A stretch of 64,000 bases of DNA from Skeletonema tropicum (GCA_037178625.1 CM074129.1:186001-250000); one strand, 5' to 3'. Positions 30,165 through 41,085 are shown, counted from the first letter of the stretch. The notes: generated from the letters alone by a model not told the origin. Made by a program: numbers and translations.

Positions 30165-31643
30165 ATGGTAGCTCATATAATGGAAGTAATCATGGTACTC
30201 TTTGAATCGATCTCAGCTCGGCGGAGAGGTAGAGGACATAAATCGTCTTTGCCACCCGTTTACACATGTGCAGATGATAGCGCAGCAATAACCAGACACG
30301 AGCATGAGCATAAAAAGTCGAAGTCGAAGTCTCTTTTCCACAACATCTTCTACTCTCAAGCTGCTTCATGTAAATCCATATTAATGATCGCAGCGGTGCT
30401 GATGCTGGTGATATTTCCATTGGTTCAAGAGTCACATTTAAACCTAAGCTACCATTCGCAGAGTGACGGATCCATCATGCAAACGCATCTGACGGAAGCT
30501 GAAACTATCAAGACAGTTGGATCTCGGAAAGCTATCACGGCGGCAGCAGCAGCAGCATACGAAGAGAAGCTTCATGATACAGAAATCGTAGATTTAGAAG
30601 AAGTGCAATCAGAAGTGCAATCTCCACTTTCACAATACACTGCAGAGCTGGCTGCCAGGGCTGTGGAACCCACCGTATGGACTTGTGGCGAGAAAGACAG
30701 ACAAGCACAAACAGCTCTCGACCCCATCACAAACCAACGACCTTTCTTCGCTTTTGTTCATGTCTACAAGACTGCTGGATCGACGGTACGTGACTTCTTC
30801 CGAGAATATGCCTCCGTTTGCAACAAGTCACTTGCGTTAGTGTTCGCGTGTCGAGGATTAAGTGTGAAGCAGTGTCAAATTGAAGCCAAAGTCAATGCTC
30901 CAAAAAGCCACAAAGGTGTCAGCAGTGCAATCCTACGTGATCATTATGACATCTTGGGTGGCCATTTAAGCTTTGGAATGGCGGATGATATCTTTTCAAA
31001 CGCGGCTGCTACTACAAATGGTAATGATGCAGCTCAAGTAAGACATATGGTCTTCCTACGCCAACCAATGGCAAGATTTGTCAGTCACATTCTCTATCAA
31101 CAAAAACAAAGGAACAAAAACAAGAGAGACACAGTCGAAGACACTGCGGAAGATATCAAAAAGAGAGTCCGTCGCTCTAGGGAAAAAGGTGAGTATGTGA
31201 GCTCAATTTACAAATATTTGCTCACCCCAAAGCAACGAGCGATGAAATATGATCAGGAACAAACCCGACAAGAAGTGGTGGCACACAAAGCCCAACTTGC
31301 TATTGATAACTTGCTGAGATACAATGCGATAGTAGGGATGACTGAGACATTCTCTCAATCTATGCAGCTGTTTGAACATGCAATGGGATATACTTCAACC
31401 AGTGCGAGAAAAGAAGAAGAAGCAAAAGAAATGTTTTCGAGGTACATTGGTGAGGAGGTGTCAATAAATAAATCAAAGAGGAAGAGTATCTCGACTGGTT
31501 CTGTGTTGACAGAATTGAGTAAAGACAATGAGTTCATGGGTATCTTTCGAGAGTTTGTCAAGTATGAGCAGAAAATTTTCGATTTTGCAATAGTTATGCA
31601 TGAGAAGCAATATGAGGCTGTAAAAGCAAAGGCCTTCCACTGA
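30165..31643 (+). CDS. Golgi-type membrane sulfotransferase
   Basis: The predicted protein has about 492 residues; ATGs at 30165, 30180 and 30192 are all possible. A basic cytoplasmic N-terminus rich in Ser, His and Lys precedes one membrane helix near residue 70-88 (ILMIAAVLMLVIFPL), then a stem. The catalytic domain begins at FFAFVHVYKTAGSTVRDFFR, whose HVYKTAGST is the 5'-phosphosulfate-binding loop for PAPS. HMVFLRQPMARFVSH fits the 3'-phosphate-binding motif. This layout matches type II carbohydrate O-sulfotransferases of the heparan-sulfate 2-O/6-O group (Sulfotransfer_2). It would act in the Golgi lumen on a polysaccharide or glycoprotein; the substrate cannot be read from sequence. 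Confidence 0.8.
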   Translation: MVAHIMEVIMVLFESISARRRGRGHKSSLPPVYTCADDSAAITRHEHEHKKSKSKSLFHNIFYSQAASCKSILMIAAVLMLVIFPLVQESHLNLSYHSQSDGSIMQTHLTEAETIKTVGSRKAITAAAAAAYEEKLHDTEIVDLEEVQSEVQSPLSQYTAELAARAVEPTVWTCGEKDRQAQTALDPITNQRPFFAFVHVYKTAGSTVRDFFREYASVCNKSLALVFACRGLSVKQCQIEAKVNAPKSHKGVSSAILRDHYDILGGHLSFGMADDIFSNAAATTNGNDAAQVRHMVFLRQPMARFVSHILYQQKQRNKNKRDTVEDTAEDIKKRVRRSREKGEYVSSIYKYLLTPKQRAMKYDQEQTRQEVVAHKAQLAIDNLLRYNAIVGMTETFSQSMQLFEHAMGYTSTSARKEEEAKEMFSRYIGEEVSINKSKRKSISTGSVLTELSKDNEFMGIFREFVKYEQKIFDFAIVMHEKQYEAVKAKAFH

Positions 31644-32152
31644 AACTGATAGACTGGAAGTTCTGACGGAGTGCATAGTGTGTATGTGTTGTATTTGATT
31701 AATTTAACTTATTTTGTGAGTTCCGCCTGTTACACTCCTGTTGCAAAAGTTGCAAAAAGCAAGCGATTTTTGCAGCGATTTTTAACTTGAAGTTGCAAAG
31801 TGAGCACCAGATTGAGCAACATATCACAGGATTTTTGGTGGTATGTTGATATGGTATTTTCTTCCTACGAATTCCTCTGTAGATTTTGCAACAATGGTTG
31901 CAGAGTACAATAGATAGATAGATTATATTATACTTTCACTAAACATCTTCTATGATAGTTGGTGAAGGTATTGCCGGTTTACGTGACGTGTATGTACATA
32001 AAGAAGTATCACTCACGAATGGGCGGGTAGGTGGTGGTAAAATGTAAAATGTAAATGATACGTGTGTAAAATGTAAATGATGAACGCCAGCAGCACGTAA
32101 GAGATGTACACAATGTTGGTAGCCTGCCGTTTCATTTGCCTCCTTCTCCCCC
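31644..32152. other. Intergenic, no gene seen
   Basis: This is AT-rich spacer between the sulfotransferase and bestrophin genes. A TAAAATGTAAATGAT motif is repeated near 32038-32080. Nothing else is supported. Confidence 0.5.
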
Positions 32153-33401
32153 ATGACCACCACCACGAATAGCGATGTTCCTAGCGGAGGAGATGGCGGC
32201 GCCTATGCCTTGCCCGGGTCTCCCACGCCCATTCTTGTCGGAGTGGAGGCCGAGACTCGTCCCAACTTCAAGGAGTTGAAAGAGATCGAGAGGAAGCGCC
32301 GTGAAATTCTTCTTCGGGTGAGTTGGTTGCATCGTAATTACTACTTCACTGCATCATACGCCACCTTCATTTCATTCATAACTCATGTATATATATACAT
32401 ATATCTTTCAACAGGCGGAACTCCCATTTTGGAGGATCATTATGTTCTGGAGCGGTACTTGCTTGAAAGAGATTGCATCAGACTCCCTCTCGTGGTTCAG
32501 CATGTCAATCTATGTCGGCATCCGAATTGTGGCAAACCAAATAGATTACGTTCCTGAATCGGTAGACATGCTTGCGAAAACTAACATTGGCATCCTCGGA
32601 GGTTTCTTGTCGTTCTTTCTAGTTCTCTTTGTGAACCAAACCAATGGACGCTTCCTCCAGATGTACTCATTCTGTAAAGCATGCGCTGGTAGGATCCAGG
32701 ACGTTGCTGGTGTGGCTAGGACACAGCTCCCCCCTGAGGTTGGACAAAAATTGGTTCGTCACTTCAACGCCGCGCATGTTGCTGGATATGTTGGATTGAA
32801 TGCTATCGGGATGGGAAGTCCTTACAGCAAAACATTTTTCTTTGATCATTACAACGCGGATAACAAGTTGGCGACTCCACTGTTGACTCCAGAGGAATTG
32901 AAGGTATTAAGCCATCATGATATGGATAATAGTGGTTTATGCATGAAAGAGCTTGTGACTTGGTGTCAAATGGACGTGGCTCAAGCTAGAAAAGATGGAC
33001 ATATTGACAGCTATCAAGAGACGTTCATGCATAGCAAGATTGTTGATTTCCGTGCAGCCATGGATGGAATGTACGATTACACTGATCAGCCACCACACTT
33101 CTTTTACATTCACTTTTTGGTGTTGCTTTCGGCTTTGTATTTGCCTCTCTTTGCCATTGATACTGCCTACGCGGGCTCATGGGGAGCCGAGAAGGCGATC
33201 GGATTGGATATCTTGCAGGGCATCATAGTATTCTTGCAATGCATTTTCGTTGGAGGTCTTAGGTCACTTGGAATAAAGATGATTGACCCCTACGGTGATG
33301 ACTTGGAAGACTTGAGTGTGATCAACTACGTGGAAGCAACATTAGAGATTAGTGCTACGATTATGGGGGCCAAGCAACCTGCCAAGGGTGTCTCTGTGTA
33401 A
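32153..33401 (+). CDS. Bestrophin-family anion channel (2 exons)
   Basis: Exon 1 (32153-32317) and exon 2 (32415-33401) are joined across a 97-bp intron (GTGAGT...CAACAG) in phase 0, giving 383 residues. The N-terminus is hydrophilic (EIERKRREILLR). Hydrophobic helices follow near IGILGGFLSFFLVLFVNQTN and FYIHFLVLLSALYLPLFAID. The C-terminal part has a conserved bestrophin-like acidic segment, DPYGDDLEDL. Bestrophins form pentameric Cl-/HCO3- channels; algal relatives in the thylakoid feed bicarbonate to the pyrenoid, but no plastid-targeting signal peptide is seen here. A DMDNSGLCMKEL stretch resembles half an EF-hand without the usual Glu at position 12. Location and ion are inference. Confidence 0.82.
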
Positions 33402-34125
33402 CCGCTGGGGCTTCCTTGAGGAATTAAAATGATGTATAATAGGTATTTATTTACCCTTGGTAGGTAGAAGTAGTAGGTAATAAGTATGTTTAGATAGAAG
33501 ATAGAAAACATTTCGAAGTTGAGATGTCCGATTCAGATAGGCAGAGATATCATCTTGTGTCTTCACGAATCATTTGCTTCATTCGCTCTCTCAAAACAGT
33601 GCTTGCTAATTCATATCGACTCATTGATACATCATCGACGAACTTACCAATCACTGAGTAAGCTATCCTTGCTTCTTTGAATCCTCTGGGTTCACCTTTC
33701 AAGAGAAGACGAGATCAACTGTTGCTATGCCCGCTAACACACGGCAGCTCATACAATATATTTATGACAACTCTTCATAGCAAAAGAATGTTCTATAGGG
33801 AGCAATCTAACTATCGATCGTCCTAATCTCGTGAGTCGGCAACAGTACTCAAGAAGGTCCCATGGTAAATAAATACAAATTTAATCAGATACATATTCCA
33901 TATATTAGGTCATGCCCATGGTTTGCTGCCGTGGCATTCGTAATATATTTTCCTTTCTTTTGGTGTGTACTACACACTGCGCGAGGTGAAGGAAGGAATC
34001 TTGAAACCCATTACATAATGAGAGCGCAGCAATGTCATTGATCATATTCATGTAAGGAGACGATTGGAGTAAGCACTGAATGTTTTCAATGAGGAATAGA
34101 GTTCATACTTATGTAGTTTTATCTG
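33402..34125. other. Intergenic, no gene seen
   Basis: This is a 3'-to-3' spacer between the convergent bestrophin gene and the minus-strand hypothetical gene. It is AT-rich and without recognisable repeats or RNA. Confidence 0.5.
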
Positions 34126-34713
34126 TCATGAATTGTGGTTGTTTTCTAAGTGATAACGAACATCTGCCGCAATAGCTCCACATTTCCCAGATATTATTGA
34201 TGCATCATTCCTTAAGGTCGTATCAGGTGGTGTAGGATCTAATTCAAACTTGGGCTTCACCCACATTATCAAAGACTTGTTCTCCGCAGCCTTGACTCTA
34301 GCACTTTTGGCTTCCTTTGCCTTCCTTGATAGTTTCAGAATTTCTTTACATCGCTTCGCGCGGGCGATTAGTTCAGCCTCGTCGCAGCCGTCATGTTCGT
34401 TTAGACATGCAGTCGGAAGCTGCATAGATGAGTAGAGCGATGATGATAACGAACGGCGAAGATTTGATGATGAGTCTATTATTTTGCGGCTCGTTCTTGA
34501 GCTGCCGCTGTGAGGCTTCCTTTTTCTAGCGGCAGACGATTGTCGTTGATCCCTGTTTACACCAGGTGATGACGCCTCAACTGATGAAGTAGAAGACTCA
34601 TCGGTCATCGACATATCTTCCTCTTCCTCCTTTCTTTCTTCTCGTTCCTTTCGCCGAGCCCGCTTATCGAGCTCCCTCTTGAGACGGTCAAAGAGCTCTT
34701 TGGAGTCCATCAT
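34126..34713 (-). CDS. Charged hypothetical protein, 195 aa
   Basis: It starts at ATG 34713. Residues 1-33 form a highly charged helix (ELFDRLKRELDKRARRKERE), followed by Ser-rich disorder and a basic region (ARKRKPHSGSSRTSRK). A second helix, IARAKRCKEILKLSRKAKEA, lies near 116-135. No domain, signal or membrane segment is seen. The basic stretches suggest a nuclear or nucleic-acid-associated protein, but this is only inference from composition. The long single ORF and stop close to a convergent neighbour support a real gene. Confidence 0.55.
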   Translation of the reverse strand: MMDSKELFDRLKRELDKRARRKEREERKEEEEDMSMTDESSTSSVEASSPGVNRDQRQSSAARKRKPHSGSSRTSRKIIDSSSNLRRSLSSSLYSSMQLPTACLNEHDGCDEAELIARAKRCKEILKLSRKAKEAKSARVKAAENKSLIMWVKPKFELDPTPPDTTLRNDASIISGKCGAIAADVRYHLENNHNS

Positions 34714-35060
34714 GATGTTGTGTTGCTACTGTGCTATTCGATGAGCAACTTCCGAATCAGGAGTATGACGATGTGTTGTAGGCTCATTCATTATTCGCCT
34801 TACTTCTTACCATAAGTATGGAAGTAGTGTTGACTGAACTATCTGCTGACAGCTGACAGCTGCTGACTAAGAAGCGAAGGTCTGATCGACGTGCAACATA
34901 GATACATACGTGGCAGATAGAAGGGTAAGTACATACCGGCAGAAGGAGCAACCTGGCAAACAAAAAGTAATCCCGAAGAAAAGCGCTTGAATTCAGAGAC
35001 AGCGGCATTGCAAGGACAGTTAAATAAAAGTAACGTGGAGGTTACTCCTTTTCACATATA

Positions 35061-35240
35061 CAGTGTGTCCAACGTAGTTGCCCGCGGATGTGCACGCTCG
35101 TCGGGTCGGGCAAGCACGGTGGACGGGCAATTACGGAAGACGTTATCTGTTAGTGTCCGGACTTACAGTGTCCGGATTTTCCAGCGGGAAACTACTGTGG
35201 ACGGGCAAGTACCAAGGCGGGCAACTAGGTTGACACACTG
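35061..35240. mobile_element. Tc1/mariner-type MITE, 180 bp
   Basis: Terminal inverted repeats CAGTGTGTC-AAC-TAGTTGCCCGC lie between TA dinucleotides (35059-35060 and 35241-35242). CAGT ends with a TA duplication are the Tc1/mariner signature. Inside, GTGGACGGGCAA occurs twice and CAGTGTCCGG repeats. It does not code for a transposase. Confidence 0.8.
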
Positions 35241-35278
35241 TACTTATTATATACTGACTCAGTCAGACAAAAGACATA

Positions 35279-35610
35279 CTCCCTCTGTCCCACAAAAAAT
35301 GAGCTTTTTGATTTAAAATAGTTAAAATTTGGTCAATTTCCGTCCAAAAAATTGCTATCGCACATCGTTGGAAAGCTTATTTCACGCCGGTTACGATTAT
35401 ATGGAGGTTGGAGGTTGTTAAGCAAGTATTTGTAATGATATTGTGACAAAAGGCGTTAAAATATCCTTAAATCTAACCCTATTGTGAAAATGAAGAGGCC
35501 TCTCGGACACTTGTGTAGGACCTCACGTAGGAATAAGTACGTCAAATAGCTAGTTTTTTGTGGGACTACGATTAACTTCAAATAGCTCATTTTTTTTGGG
35601 ACAGAGGGAG
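35279..35610. mobile_element. Stowaway-like MITE, copy 2 (332 bp)
   Basis: It has the same terminal and internal sequence as the copy at 29570-29904, with small indels. TA flanks it at 35277-35278 and 35611-35612. It lies 38 bp from the Tc1/mariner MITE, so this intergenic stretch is a MITE cluster. Confidence 0.85.
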
Positions 35611-36748
35611 TATGAGACAGGAAAGATGTCGCCCCGTCCGGGATCCGGGACGGCCGAGCATGCACGCAGAGGAACCCAAGATGCATGGAGAAGACTCACG
35701 TGTATCAATTAACCCCAAATTCAGGGATATGGCTTGCGAACCAGATCAGACGCCATCCAAGCGCGATTAAATAACCCCCCAGGTTTTTTTTTGCTAGCCT
35801 GAGATTTGAGGACTTATCCCCAGTGTGTCAGCAAGTAATTAGGAGTATATTGTATTAATGAGGGGTAATAAATATTTTAGGCTAGGCTGATATTTTGTGG
35901 TGGGGGTATTGTAAGCCCCAAATGTACTTCGCAGCCTGTTGTCGATAAGCCTGTCTTACGCGCGCCCTGGACGCACGCAACCATTTTTTTGACACCTCCA
36001 CCATGGCGGCCTACTAACTAGCCCCGAATTTTATTTCAGATATAGACAAGATATAGACATAACCAATGATACAGTCCTTTAGAGTGTATTAATGCGAATA
36101 TTTTATACAAAGGAATCGTACTAATATCTCATTTTCTCGCTGAGATATGCTACATTTTTGTTTACCCATAGTATTTGCTAGACAAATTTGGCTAACAAAC
36201 TCTAGCTTAGAATGGAACCACTGTTTCTTGGGGGGCTGATGCAACCCAAACTATCCTGACTAGGATTCATCTCCTGAGATATAGACTAAAACGGTTCTAT
36301 CATCGTTTTGGGCATAAAGTATAGTCCATTTGTCAGCCTATCGACCTCCCTACGGCCAATTTACCATGGTGGAGGTGTGTGAAAAAATGGTTTTGTTCGC
36401 CCACGTGTTTTGGCGGGTCAGGCTTATGGGGCGCAATTCTGGCTTGTTGCAAGTTTCACATAGACACTGGATCAGATCATGTGTCCAGCGCATCCAGCAA
36501 TGGCTTAGAAGGGTGTTTGCTGCTCATCAAAGTCAAGTATGAGAGCAGTGAAGGAAATGATTCAGATTTCATTTCGATGTGATGCAACAACCTCATGAAA
36601 AGATGTTGTGAGACAAAGTCAAAAATCCCGGATCACCCGGGTCGAGTTGTGAAGGGACGGATCAGAGAAACTGACGTTCGGGATGGACCTCGCTCTAAAA
36701 AACAGTGATAATGCTTGCGAACCAGACGCCACCCAAGCGCGACTTTCA
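35611..36748. other. Gene-free stretch
   Basis: Only short unsupported ORFs are present. A sequence of about 32 bp around GCTTGCGAACCAGA and CCAAGCGCGA occurs at 35729-35768 and again at 36714-36745, next to the family X fragment. Confidence 0.5.
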
Positions 36749-36873
36749 ATTTCTATCGGCTCTGGGGCGCAGGGTGCAGTAGTTGTGTGCACTGGTTCGG
36801 TGCTGGAAGAAGCCGAGGATTGGTCCTTCTTTATATTGAAAGGAGTCGTCTTGGTTGATCTGGCGTTGCACAT
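36749..36873 (-). pseudogene. Family X N-terminal fragment (diverged)
   Basis: The minus strand opens MCNARSTKTTPFNIKKDQSS and keeps SSSTEPVHTTTAPC and EPIEIE. The similarity then ends and unrelated sequence follows. The gene is truncated after about 42 codons. The usual upstream element is displaced to about 37475 by an insertion containing the 37.0-37.4 kb repeats. Confidence 0.65.
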
Positions 36874-37010
36874 AGTATTTTGAGAAGTTTGTGTGACTTT
36901 TAGAAGTAAGTTGAAGTTGACAGTTGGGCTTGTGCGTGGGGTTGTGGTCTATTGTAATGAACAGATTGAAAAATTATGCTTTCAGTGTTCTGGTTCTGGT
37001 TCTGGTCCTC

Positions 37011-37417
37011 TGTTGAGGTTGTCTAACTTTACATACCTCTTTGTGACTGCTCATCATAAGTCCAGTTTAAGTCGTCTGGACGTGTGGTTACGCACCCCCT
37101 TTTACTGACACCATTTACAGCCCAAGTACGCTTCGCTCTGGTCCCTAGTTCGAGCCTCGCCAGAAGCATGTTGTTGTGAGGTAGGCATTATGAGGAGTGT
37201 TATCTCGACGAAGTAAAATTCAGGGTCCGTAATATGGAGCAAGTGATATGACAGTTAGAAGGAGCGAAGTACGACAGCTTGACGGCGGTTCATGCTTCGA
37301 GAAGGAGTGTTGAGGTTGTCTAACTTTACATACCTCTTTGTGACTGCTCACCATAAGTCCAGTTTAAGTCGTCTGGACGTGTGGTTACGCACCCCCCTTT
37401 TACTGACGCCATTTACA
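37011..37417 (+). repeat. 109-bp direct repeat pair
   Basis: A block starting TGTTGAGGTTGTCTAACTTT and ending GACRCCATTTACA occurs at 37011-37119 and 37308-37417, nearly identical. The rest of 36874-38184 holds no supported gene. Confidence 0.8.
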
Positions 37418-38184
37418 CCTCCCAACTATGTTTGAGTTGGAGGCCCTAATTTTAGATTGGCTGAAGAGTAGTGCGTGAGCGAGAGCTGGTAAAGATGTAT
37501 GTAGAATGTAGGTACTTCTATTCGTAGTTCAAAAGAGGCTTTGTGAGTTTCCAAATAAGGGCGGGAGGCCAAAAAATAAAAAATGGACTGCACATCACGC
37601 ACAGCGAACGAGCCTGCCAAGAAGTTCAGTGGTCGCGTCTAAGTATGGTACTGTGGTCTCGTAAAAGTAAGTACAGCTCTGATCGCTTTTTCATCGCTAG
37701 AAGCTGTCATTTGAACTTGAACTCTGCAGCCAGCTGGCAAAGCAGCTGCCTGAGGGCCTGCTGGGGACGAAGTACGTCATAATCTCACTTGGAGATTTTC
37801 AGAGAGAGAAGATGAGTATGTACAATACCTAACTACATAAACGGGGTACGATGAATACTCGCCTCCGTGGTGGATTTACCCATTGTTTTCAGGCAGCCAA
37901 CTTCATAGCATGCCCTGAAACGTATTGCGTGATCGCGGTAATCCTCTGATGGAAGAGGATTTCCCCATAAAAGTACTTTTTATAGGAGTATCTATCTAAC
38001 TATTTATCTACTTATACTTCTACTTCTACTCTTCTAGACTAGACATCACCGCTTTTACATACTGTTCTACAAACTCTTCAATCATTACTGTCGCTCGCTC
38101 ACTCAGCTTGACAGCTACCGACCAGCGCTATACCAGCTACATAGCTTTGAATCATAATATACAAAGCAAAGATAGAACAATATC

Positions 38185-38643
38185 ATGGCGTCTTCATTGA
38201 TTGTAGATTTCCCTCTCAGACGCAACCATGACGCTGTGCGTTTTGCTGAAACAACACAGCTTTACACAGTTGATCGGCACGAAGCCAAAAACGAGTTGTG
38301 GTATAACAAGGTAGAATACAACTCAATGAAACGTGATATCAGGCGAGATGTCCTACAAGCTCGTGCAAGAGATTCGGCTTCCGAAAAAGATAGCGGCTTC
38401 TGGATTGGTATTTCTCATCTACTCTCACCGGCCTGTACGCTCGAGGTGCAGGCCTGCAGACGTCGATGTGTACGTGCAGTCCTTGCAGAGCAGGCGAGAC
38501 AGGACACATTTGGAAGTTTCAGCACGGAAGATATTGCATTTACTTCGTTAGAGGAAACAAGGAGGGCCGTATTGAGAGCTAGGAAGCTTGGAAGGCTTCA
38601 CCAGGATTCCATAAAAGAATATTGCAGTCAATCTTCTCTTTAA
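38185..38643 (+). CDS. Diatom-type hypothetical protein, 152 aa
   Basis: The ATG is at 38185 after an A-rich leader. The protein contains AVRFAETTQLYTVDRHEAKN, then ELWYNKVEYNSMKRDIRRDV, then a Cys-containing middle (CTLEVQACRRRC). A basic helical end follows (RRAVLRARKLGRLHQDS). The pattern VxFxE...LWYxxxEYxxM is familiar from many uncharacterised diatom proteins (from memory). No catalytic or membrane feature is present. Function is unknown; the intact frame and family-like pattern support a real gene. Confidence 0.65.
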   Translation: MASSLIVDFPLRRNHDAVRFAETTQLYTVDRHEAKNELWYNKVEYNSMKRDIRRDVLQARARDSASEKDSGFWIGISHLLSPACTLEVQACRRRCVRAVLAEQARQDTFGSFSTEDIAFTSLEETRRAVLRARKLGRLHQDSIKEYCSQSSL

Positions 38644-38842
38644 GGTCGTGAGTATTGCAATCGATGTAAAACAAGAATGACAACGGTAACTGAGTAATTG
38701 GACAAAGTTAGAATATGCCAGAGTGCTCGTCAAATTGAGATCGTATGCTCAAATCAATCATCTCTAATGTAACATTTTTACTATCTTACTATCTTATACA
38801 AAATATATTTGGTCCTACACGATGACATTTCCATTTCGTGAC

Positions 38843-39280
38843 TTACTGCTGTGTAGCAGCATATACAAGACCAAACAACTTGGAGAAGTCAAGATCAATC
38901 TGCTCCAAAGATGATTCATCATATTCCTCGTCTTTGAAATCTTCCAAAAGATCAGCCATCAGGAGATCCATATGACACTCTTGTTCGTCGCTTGACGATA
39001 GTGGATCCTTTTAAGCTCTCTTTTAAGCTTGTAGGAGACATATCGGGCTCCTCAAGACGGAACGCTGCCCTTCGGAAAAGGGGGATAGAATAGTAGAGGA
39101 ACGGGTCGTCTTGTTTCAGTGAATGCAGGTCTTCTGCACTCAGGGTACAAATATCGATTTCCATCAGCTCGGGTGGCAGGGTGCAGTAGTTGTGTGCACT
39201 GGTTCGGTGCTGGAAGAAGCCGAGGATTGGTCCTTCTTTATATAGAAAGGAGTCGTCTTGGTTGATCTGGCGTTGCACAT
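38843..39280 (-). pseudogene. Family X copy, diverged and frameshifted
   Basis: It starts MCNARSTKTTPFYIKKDQSS at ATG 39280, with a small indel near 39168 that breaks the frame before the EIDICTLSAED segment. It continues through QDDPFLYYSIPLFRRAAF. A deletion of about 11 bp inside the RVSYE region causes a second shift, after which the acidic tail (DLLEDFKDEE) is readable to a stop at 38843. The conserved upstream element lies about 160 bp before the ATG. This is an old paralogue that shows which parts of the family are constrained. Confidence 0.75.
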
Positions 39281-39515
39281 TGTATTGTGAGAAGTTTGGG
39301 TGACTTTTAGAAGTAAGTTGACAACGTAGCTTGTGCGTGGGGTTGTGGTCTCATATGTAATGAATGATTGAAAAATTATGCTTTCAGTGTTCTGGTTCTG
39401 GTCTGTTCCCACCGTCATGTTAATTTTTAATGAGTAGTGCGTGAGCGAGAGCTGGTAAATAAATGTATGTACTTTGTAGTTCGAAAGAGGCCTTTGTGAG
39501 TTTCCAAGGACGCAC

Positions 39516-39553
39516 AGCTCTCTCTCTCTCTCTCTAGAGAGAGAGAGAGAGCT
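39516..39553. repeat. CT/GA near-perfect palindrome
   Basis: AGCTCTCTCTCT...TCTAGAGAGA...GAGAGCT is an almost perfect 38-bp palindrome centred at 39535/39536. Shorter CTCTAGAG cores recur in the window. Confidence 0.8.
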
Positions 39554-39863
39554 GGAGAACGAGCCTGCCAGATGCCAGAGTATTTCACTCTCAATCTGAT
39601 CGCTTTTACATCGCTACATAGAAGCAGTCATTCGAACTTGAACTCTGCAGCTAACTCTCTAGGAAGTAGGTAGCCAGCTGGCAAAGCAGCTGGCCTGAAT
39701 GAATAGCTAGTTAGAGCTCTACTCTAGAGAGGTAGGAGAACTAAACCGGTCACCTCCTGTCACGAGGTTCAACGTTACTCGTATAACACATAAACAAACC
39801 AGTCACGTAGAGTTTTGATACGTGATCGGTTTTGACATCAAACCCATCAAACCATGATGTCCG

Positions 39864-40148
39864 TCAGAGATAGCCTGCGCCAACTGCGGCATACACAACT
39901 ACCGAGTCCCCACAAATAGTGACTTGATCGTCGGCCGCACCCAGCCGGTCCTTTGGATCGATCTGTAGAGGCAAAACACTCAAATCGCCGTCGTAGTTAT
40001 GCAAATTGTGTACAAACATCAGGAGCGATGTTTGTGGCACCTCTCCGCGTCGACGGCTCCTTCTAAACTCCATCTTCGGACGATTCCTTACAACCAATCC
40101 AGCATAAATGAGGATAAAGAATATTGCAATACTGCTGACAATCCGATA
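39864..40148 (-). CDS. Possible small membrane protein
   Basis: The minus-strand frame from about 40148 reads a hydrophobic segment (IVSSIAIFFILIYAGLVV), then RNRPKMEFRRSRRRGEVPQT and a mixed C-terminal half ending GAGYL. One membrane helix followed by a basic cluster is credible for a small membrane protein. There is no ATG before the helix, so it would need an upstream exon; if translation starts at the internal Met near 40073, the helix is lost. Weak evidence. Confidence 0.25.
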   Translation of the reverse strand, partial: YRIVSSIAIFFILIYAGLVVRNRPKMEFRRSRRRGEVPQTSLLMFVHNLHNYDGDLSVLPLQIDPKDRLGAADDQVTICGDSVVVYAAVGAGYL

Positions 40149-40150
40149 AA

Positions 40151-41085
40151 TTCATTGCATCATAAAGATCACAAAATACTCAACACGTGGTGATTGGGAT
40201 GCTTTGGGCATTGCTCGACGTCAACCAAACCGATGCGTCGGGTGAAGCTAGTGTCCCTCCTGGTAGTGGAAACACTCTTCGAATGGTTCATATCCATCGG
40301 CTTGGTCAAAGATACGGTTTTGCTGGCGCTGGTGGCTGTATCATTCGGTTATGCAAGTGGCTTTGTAGCGTATGTAATAGGGCATATGTCCGCACACATA
40401 ACATCTGCATGCTACAATTATTATCTAGTATGAAGAGCATCAACAATTACGCATGGAATTATTCTACTTACGCCATTTTGTGTGGTTTTGCAGTGGAGAA
40501 GGTTTCAAAGTTTGGAACAAGCGAATACATAATATGAGGGCGAGGAAGCATTACTGATAGTATTCAACTCTTGCGGCAAAAAAGATTTGAGATTCGACAA
40601 CAAATCAGTTCTACCGCACAGCAGAAGATTGGAGAGGATTGTAACTGATAATAAAGAAAGTTGACACACATGAAAGAGAGTTCACAGCGTTACTAGAAGT
40701 ATCCATATCAAGAGTTTAGGTCCTGCAGGTCCTGCGTGATGCATTCAAGAAGCCATCGATGTAGCCTTGACTGCAAAGCAAATCTTTTAGTTCTAGCAGC
40801 TGGGTGGCTTGAATAAACATTAATATAGGAGAAGAATAACAATAGTAATCTGCATCTTTCATCTGTTGATGCAGCTACCAGACGACACGAACTTTCCTCC
40901 TTCTTTCCTCCCTTCTTTTTCGCCCCAAAAATCGACGAAGGAACCGCCACGAAAAAAATGCCTACCTACTATGGAGGGACTAAGAATTTGGCCTTAGTCC
41001 GGCCTTCGGCCTAAACGACCAAGCTAAGCTAAGAACACCACATCATATCATACTAGGTACTCCTACGCATCAGACATACATAACG
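40151..41085. other. Gene-poor upstream region of the ATPase gene
   Basis: It has overlapping short ORFs of uncertain meaning near 40187-40537 and nothing convincing after that. A GGCCTTAGTCCGGCCTTCGG hairpin-like stretch lies near 40992. Confidence 0.4.

Noticed and set aside
40187..40537. Plus-strand ORFs with hydrophobic segments
   Set aside because: Two overlapping frames both look partly hydrophobic and neither shows a family pattern or convincing splice sites.
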